Assembly: GCA_002419465.1 (NCBI GenBank)
Contig: DIGE01000016.1
Location: 158,478 to 222,477, forward strand
From: Geobacter sp. UBA5730
Lineage (GTDB): Bacteria; Desulfobacterota; Desulfuromonadia; Geobacterales; Pseudopelobacteraceae
DNA: 64,000 bases
Direction of reading: 5' to 3'
Part shown: piece by piece, positions 58,987 to 64,000 of the stretch
Position numbering within the stretch: the first letter of the stretch is position 1
Layout of the letters: every line of letters begins with the position of its first letter
The notes under the pieces: model-generated
Databases searched by the model: none
Told to the model about the DNA's origin: nothing
What the model saw: only the letters and a program-made list of their open reading frames with translations
Position numbers and translations under genes: made by a program

Positions 58987-60687
58987 ATGGCCAGGATTGT
59001 GGTTGATCCGATTACAAGAATCGAAGGCCACTTAAGGATTGAGGCCGAGCTTGAAAACGGCAAAATCAAGGACGCATGGAGTTCAAGCACCATGTATCGT
59101 GGTATTGAGAAAATCCTGAAAGGGCGGGACCCGCGGGATGCCTGGTATTGGACCCAGCGTTTTTGCGGTGTCTGCACGACAGTGCACTCCATCGCCTCGA
59201 TCCGGGCTGTGGAAAACGCACTTAAAATCAAGGTCCCCCCCAATGCAGAGCTGATCCGTAACATCATTATTGGCATACAGAACGTGCAGGATCACGTCAT
59301 TCACTTCTATCATCTGCATGCCCTGGATTGGGTGGATATCACCTCGGCCCTTACGGCCGATCCGGTCAAAACCTCCGCTTTGGCAGCCTCGTTGTCGGAC
59401 TGGCCCAATAACTCAGCCACCCACTTCAAGGCGGTGCAGGAGAAGTTGAAAGCCTTTGTGGGTACTGGACGCCTGGGACCTTTTGCCAATGCGTATTGGG
59501 GGCACCCGGCTTACAAACTTCCGCCAGAGGCTAATTTAATGGCCACAGCTCACTATCTGGAGGCGCTGGAGTGGCAAAAAGAGGTAATCAAGATTCACGC
59601 CATTCTGGGAAGTAAGAACCCTCACCCCCAGACCTTTCTGGTGGGCGGGATGTCCTTGCCGATTGATCCAGATTCGCAAAACGCTCTGAATGCCGACAAG
59701 CTGATCACGATCAAGCGGTTATTGGCAAAGGCTCAGGATTTTGTGGAAAAGGTGTACATCCCCGACCTGCTGGCCATTGCCGGATTTTATAAGGAGTGGG
59801 CTGCAATCGGTGGTGGTGTCGGCAACTACATGTCGTTCGGCGAATTTCCTGATCCGCTGACCGGCAGCCTTTGGATGCCTGCCGGTGCGATCATGAACAA
59901 GGACCTGTCCAAGCTGCTTGCGGTGGATCAACAGAAGATTGGTGAGTACGTGGACCACTCCTGGTATGATTATTCCGGTGGTCAGGGGAAAGGTCTGCAT
60001 CCATGGGAAGGTGAGACCGAGGCTAACTATACCGGGCCCAAACCACCGTATCAGCACCTGGATGTTGAAAAGAAATACTCCTGGGTCAAAGCTCCCCGTT
60101 ACGACGAGGCCCCCATGGAGGTCGGACCGTTGGCCCGCATCCTGGTGGCATATGCCGGTGGTCAGAAAGAGGCCAGGGCAGCGGTGGATATGGTGCTTGC
60201 CAAGCTGGGAGTGGGGCCGGCGGCCCTATTTTCGACGCTGGGACGGACTGCTGCCCGGGGAATAGACGCCCTGTTGATGGCTCGCCAGACACCGGTGTAT
60301 CTGGAGCAGCTGATCGACAACATTGCCAAGGGGGATTACCGGATTCACAACAATGAAAAGTGGGATCCTGCAGAGTGGCCGGCCGAGGTGTCAGGATATG
60401 GTTGGCATGAAGCTCCCCGAGGGGCGCTTGGGCATTGGATCAAGATTAAGGATCAAAAAATAGCCAGCTATCAGGCTGTTGTGCCATCCACCTGGAACGC
60501 CTCGCCGCGCGATGCCAGAGGACAGCGTGGCCCCTATGAGTCCGCCTTGGTGGGTACTCCCATGGCCAAACCGGATCAACCCTTGGAAATATTGCGAACA
60601 GTACACTCCTTTGACCCATGTTTGGCTTGTGCTGTACATGTGAGCGATACTACCGGCAACGAACTGGTGCGAATCAAGGTCTCCTAG
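58987..60687 (+). CDS. hyaL: [NiFe] hydrogenase large subunit
   Basis: Catalytic subunit (566 residues) holding the NiFe(CN)2CO site. The N-terminal ligand motif is RFCGVCTTVHSIAS and the C-terminal motif is FDPCLACAVHVSD; nickel ligands are Cys in all four positions, so this is not a NiFeSe enzyme. The 14 residues after the conserved His (VSDTTGNELVRIKV onward) are the expected peptide cleaved by the maturation protease. ARIVVDPITRIEGHLRIEAE at the N-terminus is family standard. It follows the small-subunit gene by 3 bases. Confidence 0.97.
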   Translation: MARIVVDPITRIEGHLRIEAELENGKIKDAWSSSTMYRGIEKILKGRDPRDAWYWTQRFCGVCTTVHSIASIRAVENALKIKVPPNAELIRNIIIGIQNVQDHVIHFYHLHALDWVDITSALTADPVKTSALAASLSDWPNNSATHFKAVQEKLKAFVGTGRLGPFANAYWGHPAYKLPPEANLMATAHYLEALEWQKEVIKIHAILGSKNPHPQTFLVGGMSLPIDPDSQNALNADKLITIKRLLAKAQDFVEKVYIPDLLAIAGFYKEWAAIGGGVGNYMSFGEFPDPLTGSLWMPAGAIMNKDLSKLLAVDQQKIGEYVDHSWYDYSGGQGKGLHPWEGETEANYTGPKPPYQHLDVEKKYSWVKAPRYDEAPMEVGPLARILVAYAGGQKEARAAVDMVLAKLGVGPAALFSTLGRTAARGIDALLMARQTPVYLEQLIDNIAKGDYRIHNNEKWDPAEWPAEVSGYGWHEAPRGALGHWIKIKDQKIASYQAVVPSTWNASPRDARGQRGPYESALVGTPMAKPDQPLEILRTVHSFDPCLACAVHVSDTTGNELVRIKVS

Positions 60688-60701
60688 GAAAGGGGGCAGC
60701 C

Positions 60702-61421
60702 ATGCAAGCAGAACATCATTGCAAGTTTAAGCAGTACATATGGGAACTGCCTGTACGTTGGTGTCACTGGGTCAATGTGCTGTCGATAGTGGTTCTTGCA
60801 GGCACCGGTGTGCTGATCGGTAATCCGGTTTTCATTGGCAGTGCCCCCCAGAGCTACCTGATGGGCTGGATCCGTTTTATTCATTTTGTGTTTGCCTATG
60901 CCTTTGCCGTCAGCGTGATAACCCGGATGATCTGGACCTTTCAGGGGAACTGTTTTGCCGGTTGGCGTGAATATTTCCCTTTTTTGGGCGTAGCCGGACG
61001 TGCTGAGATGAAGAAGGTCTTTCAGTATTATACCTTCCAGCGTAAGCACCCCCCTGAAACGGTTGGTCACAACCCGATGGCTGCCACCGCCTATTTTGCG
61101 GTATTTTTGTTGTACTGGTTTATGATTTTGACCGGTTTTGCCATGTATGCCGAACATGCGCCCGGCGGAACCATGCACAGCCTGTTAAGGCCGGTTTATG
61201 CAATCATGACGACGCAAACAATGCACCTGTATCATCACCTGGTCATGTATCTGATTATTGGCTTTGTGATCAACCATGTCTATAGTGCCTGGCTGATGGA
61301 TATCAAGGAAAAGGGCGGAGAGATTTCCAGCATGTTTAGTGGCTATAAATTTACCACTGGTGAATATGCCGTCTGTAAAAGTCGCTTCTGGGATTTTTTC
61401 CCCTGGAAAAACAAACCATAG
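60702..61421 (+). CDS. hyaB: Hydrogenase cytochrome b subunit
   Basis: Four-helix diheme cytochrome b that passes electrons from the hydrogenase to menaquinone. 239 residues. Helices and heme ligands are recognisable: WELPVRWCHWVNVLSIVVLA, IRFIHFVFAYAFAVSVITRM, FAVFLLYWFMILTGFAMYAE and MHLYHHLVMYLIIGFVINHV. The chosen ATG at 60702 has GGGGGC upstream; an upstream in-frame start overlaps the large subunit. It lies 14 bases after the large-subunit gene. Confidence 0.94.
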   Translation: MQAEHHCKFKQYIWELPVRWCHWVNVLSIVVLAGTGVLIGNPVFIGSAPQSYLMGWIRFIHFVFAYAFAVSVITRMIWTFQGNCFAGWREYFPFLGVAGRAEMKKVFQYYTFQRKHPPETVGHNPMAATAYFAVFLLYWFMILTGFAMYAEHAPGGTMHSLLRPVYAIMTTQTMHLYHHLVMYLIIGFVINHVYSAWLMDIKEKGGEISSMFSGYKFTTGEYAVCKSRFWDFFPWKNKP

Positions 61422-61498
61422 GTGGTGATGTTCTCGACAGTTGTATTGATCGGGTATCGGGGCGGGCGACCGCCCTGTTTGTTTGAAGGAGGGGTGGA

Positions 61499-61954
61499 GT
61501 GTCTGAAAATGTTTTGGTGCTGGGGTTGGGCAATACCATTATGGCCGATGATGGCGTTGGGCCCAGGGTTGTGGAACTGTTGCTGCATCAGGGCTGTTTG
61601 CCGGACGGGGTGAAGTTGTTGGATGGTGGTACGTTGGGGCTGGATCTGCTGCCCCGCCTGGAAGGTGTGCAGCGACTGATTATCGTGGACGCGGTGGAAA
61701 CCGGACAGCCGCCAGGCAGTCTGGTGCGATTGAGCGGTGATGCGGTGCCGCTTGCTCTGGAAACCAAGCTTTCTCCACACCAGATGGGTCTGAAAGACCT
61801 GCTGGCCGTGGCACGTTTGATGGATCAGTTGCCGTCTGAGTTGATTTTGATCGGCGTACAACCGGCAATTATCGAGATGGACACCAAGTTGTCACCCGTA
61901 GTGGAATCCCGCCTGCTGGAACTGGCGTCCATGGTGAGCCGGGAGTTCACGTGA
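61499..61954 (+). CDS. hyaP: Hydrogenase maturation protease
   Basis: Endopeptidase (HybD/HupD family, 151 residues) that clips the C-terminal tail of the large subunit after nickel insertion. VLVLGLGNTIMADDGVGPRV supplies the conserved Glu/Asp-type nickel contact (here Asp), VVDAVETGQPPGSLV the second, and LSPHQMGLKDLLAVARL the His. It starts at a GTG with GGAGGGG just upstream. It is the last gene of the operon, 77 bases after the cytochrome gene. Its match with the single large subunit nearby gives a clear role. Confidence 0.92.
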   Translation: MSENVLVLGLGNTIMADDGVGPRVVELLLHQGCLPDGVKLLDGGTLGLDLLPRLEGVQRLIIVDAVETGQPPGSLVRLSGDAVPLALETKLSPHQMGLKDLLAVARLMDQLPSELILIGVQPAIIEMDTKLSPVVESRLLELASMVSREFT

Positions 61955-61978
61955 TACGCAGCTTGACGCAGATGAGGC

Positions 61979-62005
61979 TTGACAGCGGCAGGGTGATGCT
62001 ATACT
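61979..62005 (+). promoter_or_regulatory. Promoter for cimA
   Basis: TTGACA (61979-61984) and TATACT (62000-62005) with 15-base spacing and a TGC extended -10. About 55 bases before the gene. Confidence 0.6.
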
Positions 62006-62059
62006 GAAAATCGTCTAACATCGTTATAAATTGGATTTAATAGACAGGAGGCGTTCACG

Positions 62060-63640
62060 ATGAGCTTGGTGAAGTTGTATGATACGACCCTGCGGGACGG
62101 CACGCAGGCCGAAGACATCTCGTTTTTGGTAGAGGATAAGATCAGAATTGCCCATAAGCTGGACGAGTTGGGGGTTCATTACATCGAAGGCGGGTGGCCT
62201 GGCAGTAATCCCAAGGATGTCTCTTTTTTTAAAGATATCAAAGCGGAGAAATTACAGCAGGCCAAAATTGCCGCCTTTGGTTCCACCCGCCGGGCCAAAA
62301 CTACCCCTGACAAAGACCACAACATCAAGACCCTGATCGCAGCTGAACCTGATGTGATTACCATTTTTGGCAAGACCTGGGACTTTCATGTGCGTGAGGC
62401 GTTACGGATCTCGTTGGAGGAGAATCTTGAGCTGATCAATGATTCATTGGTGTTCCTCAAGCAGAATGTGGGCGAGGTGTTCTACGATGCAGAGCACTTT
62501 TTTGATGGTTACAAGGCCAATCCTGACTACGCCATCAAGACCTTGCAGGCCGCCCAGGACGCTAAGGTGGATTGCATCATCCTGTGTGATACCAACGGTG
62601 GCACCATGCCGTACGAGGTGGCTGAAATCATCACCAAGGTTCAGGCCCAGATCAAGATACCGTTGGGAATCCATACCCATAACGATAGTGAGTGCGCCGT
62701 GGCCAACTCCATTGTCGCAGTAGAACGTGGCATTGTGCAGGTTCAGGGCACCATTAACGGTTTTGGTGAGCGCTGCGGCAACGCCAATCTTTGTTCAATC
62801 ATCCCGGCGATCAGGCTCAAGCTAAAGCGGGATTGCATCACTGACCAACAGCTGAAGAGCCTGCGTGAGGCATCCAACTTTGTCTATGAACTGGCCAATC
62901 TCTCTCCTCATAAACATCAGGCCTATGTTGGTAAATCCGCTTTTGCTCACAAGGGCGGGGTACATGTCAGCGCAATACAGCGCCATCCTGAAACCTATGA
63001 GCATATCCGCCCTGAACTGGTGGGTAACAGCACCCGCGTGTTGGTGTCTGATTTGTCCGGCAAATCCAACATCCTTGCCAAGGCCGAGGAGTTTCATATC
63101 AACCTGGACAGTAAAGACCCGGTAACACAGGAAATTTTGGAAGAGATCAAGGAGATGGAGAATCGCGGCTTCCAGTTTGAAGGTGCCGAGGCATCCTTTG
63201 AGCTGATGATGAAGAAAGCCTTGGGAACCCATCGGAATTACTTCCAGGTTATGGGTTTTAGAGTGTTGGATGAAAAGCAGACCGACGAACAGAAACCCAC
63301 AGCCGAGGCCACGGTTAAGGTCAAGGTGGGGGGCAAGGTGGAACATACCGCAGCAGAGGGGCATGGTCCGGTCAATGCTTTAGATAACGCCCTGCGTAAG
63401 GCGTTGGAGAAATTTTATCCCAAGCTGAAAGAGGTCAAGTTGCACGATTATAAGGTTCGGGTGCTGCCGGCCGGGCAAGGCACCGCCTCCTCCATACGGG
63501 TACTGATTGAATCCGGTGACAAGGCTTCCCGTTGGGGTACGGTAGGAGTTTCGGACAACATTATAGATGCTTCGTACCAGGCGTTGATCGATGCCATTGA
63601 TTACAAGTTGCATAAATCTGAGGAAACAGCTCAGGCTTAA
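62060..63640 (+). CDS. cimA: (R)-citramalate synthase
   Basis: Condenses pyruvate and acetyl-CoA to citramalate, the threonine-independent entry to isoleucine synthesis known in Geobacter. At 526 residues it has the DRE-TIM barrel (LYDTTLRDGTQAEDISFLVE with the metal-binding DGTQ, GIHTHNDSECAVANSIVAVE and GTINGFGERCGNANLC) and a C-terminal LeuA allosteric domain (about 400-520). The DGTQAEDISF signature separates CimA of this type from 2-isopropylmalate synthase (DGEQ). AGGAGG precedes the ATG. Confidence 0.95.
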   Translation: MSLVKLYDTTLRDGTQAEDISFLVEDKIRIAHKLDELGVHYIEGGWPGSNPKDVSFFKDIKAEKLQQAKIAAFGSTRRAKTTPDKDHNIKTLIAAEPDVITIFGKTWDFHVREALRISLEENLELINDSLVFLKQNVGEVFYDAEHFFDGYKANPDYAIKTLQAAQDAKVDCIILCDTNGGTMPYEVAEIITKVQAQIKIPLGIHTHNDSECAVANSIVAVERGIVQVQGTINGFGERCGNANLCSIIPAIRLKLKRDCITDQQLKSLREASNFVYELANLSPHKHQAYVGKSAFAHKGGVHVSAIQRHPETYEHIRPELVGNSTRVLVSDLSGKSNILAKAEEFHINLDSKDPVTQEILEEIKEMENRGFQFEGAEASFELMMKKALGTHRNYFQVMGFRVLDEKQTDEQKPTAEATVKVKVGGKVEHTAAEGHGPVNALDNALRKALEKFYPKLKEVKLHDYKVRVLPAGQGTASSIRVLIESGDKASRWGTVGVSDNIIDASYQALIDAIDYKLHKSEETAQA

Positions 63641-63644
63641 CCTA

Positions 63645-64000
63645 ATGGGCAGACAGCGGGCAGTGTTGATGGTGTTGGCGACAGTCATGCTGGCTGTTAC
63701 ATTTGTTAAAGGCCGTCACAGCGGGAAGGAACCCGTAGTGGCGGCCTTTATTGTGCCTGCCAGGCCTGTCGGTTGGGTGCAGGTTGGCGGTATGGTGGGT
63801 TATGCCGGCACCTATCCCGTTTTCGACAAAAATATGACGATATCCGCCATAAAAATGGCTGATCCTTTGTGTTGGCCTGCTCTTCCCCTGTCGACTATTT
63901 CAGATATGCTTGATAATGACAGCGCGCTTACTCTGACAATTCATTGTCCAGACAAAGCTGGGAGTGGATATGCAGAGGTTTACCCCTTGCCGGCACAGCA
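63645..64000 (+). CDS. SLBB-like exported protein (C-terminus cut by window edge)
   Basis: A frame starting 4 bases after the cimA stop remains open to the window end (118 codons). It has a hydrophobic N-terminus (AVLMVLATVMLAVTFV) and a beta-grasp segment GWVQVGGMVGYAGTYPVFDK resembling SLBB domains, followed by ISAIKMADPL. No ribosome site is visible. A long hairpin (63707-63750) lies within codons 21-36 and could instead terminate cimA transcription, so expression is uncertain. The full product and role cannot be seen. Confidence 0.6.
   Translation, partial: MGRQRAVLMVLATVMLAVTFVKGRHSGKEPVVAAFIVPARPVGWVQVGGMVGYAGTYPVFDKNMTISAIKMADPLCWPALPLSTISDMLDNDSALTLTIHCPDKAGSGYAEVYPLPAQ

Overview
The window looks like chromosome of a metal- or nitrate-respiring member of the Geobacteraceae/Trichlorobacter group (Desulfuromonadales). 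The call rests on gene content: many multiheme c-type cytochromes, NrfHA, a CbcL-like fused cytochrome b/c, an hyaSLBP-type hydrogenase operon, abundant c-di-GMP/PilZ/HDOD/PAS signalling, sigma-54 regulation, and a UGA-encoded selenoprotein. Geobacter lovleyi-like is my best guess, but no database comparison was possible.

Layout. 1-6.2 kb: 3' truncated P-type ATPase coupled to a universal stress protein, a heme-sensor diguanylate cyclase and an M3 peptidase, all on the minus strand. 6.3-8.4 kb: nrfHA with an upstream Crp/Fnr-type dyad. 8.5-10.4 kb: TetR regulator, hemerythrin, and three gene remnants marking a rearrangement. 10.4-12.8 kb: TusA-like protein plus YeeE/YedE permease, divergent from a LysR regulator. 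12.8-17.8 kb: secreted CFI-box metalloprotease, EAL remnant, small zinc-ribbon membrane protein, GAF-PilB-type ATPase. 18-24.3 kb: FecR protein, CHASE2 nucleotide cyclase, mutM, PilZ protein, class II-like cyclic nucleotide phosphodiesterase, MlaE-like permease. 24.4-29.4 kb: fbp, acidic protein, MCP, membrane and DUF4388-like proteins. 29.5-38.4 kb: comEC, hisS, and an apparent respiratory module (bd-like subunit fused to a triheme cytochrome, a second membrane subunit, an octaheme OTR-type cytochrome). 38.4-49.1 kb: PilZ, DUF1858, aspC, coaD, rsmD, two HDOD proteins, UvrD/Rep helicase, ppk1.

49.1-57.6 kb is the most unusual part. Two sigma-54 (-24/-12) promoters, about 6.8 kb apart, each have clusters of GTTGCA...TGCAAC repeats upstream. 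They drive two operons of small proteins sharing an MKAK N-terminus, one led by a NifX-like protein. Between them lie a sigma-54 activator with two cysteine-rich PAS domains and a CbcL-like nonaheme cytochrome b/c preceded by a protein derived from an IS1595-type transposase. I propose that the activator, the repeats and the MKAK operons form one small redox-responsive regulon. Immediately beyond is a triple-rhodanese lipoprotein whose frame is interrupted by UGA followed by a good bacterial SECIS hairpin; I annotate it as one 385-residue selenoprotein.

57.8-64 kb: membrane-bound [NiFe] hydrogenase operon (small, large, cytochrome b, protease), whose small subunit appears to have Asp in place of one proximal-cluster Cys, then cimA and a partial SLBB-like gene. 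No tRNA, rRNA, CRISPR array or intact insertion sequence was seen.
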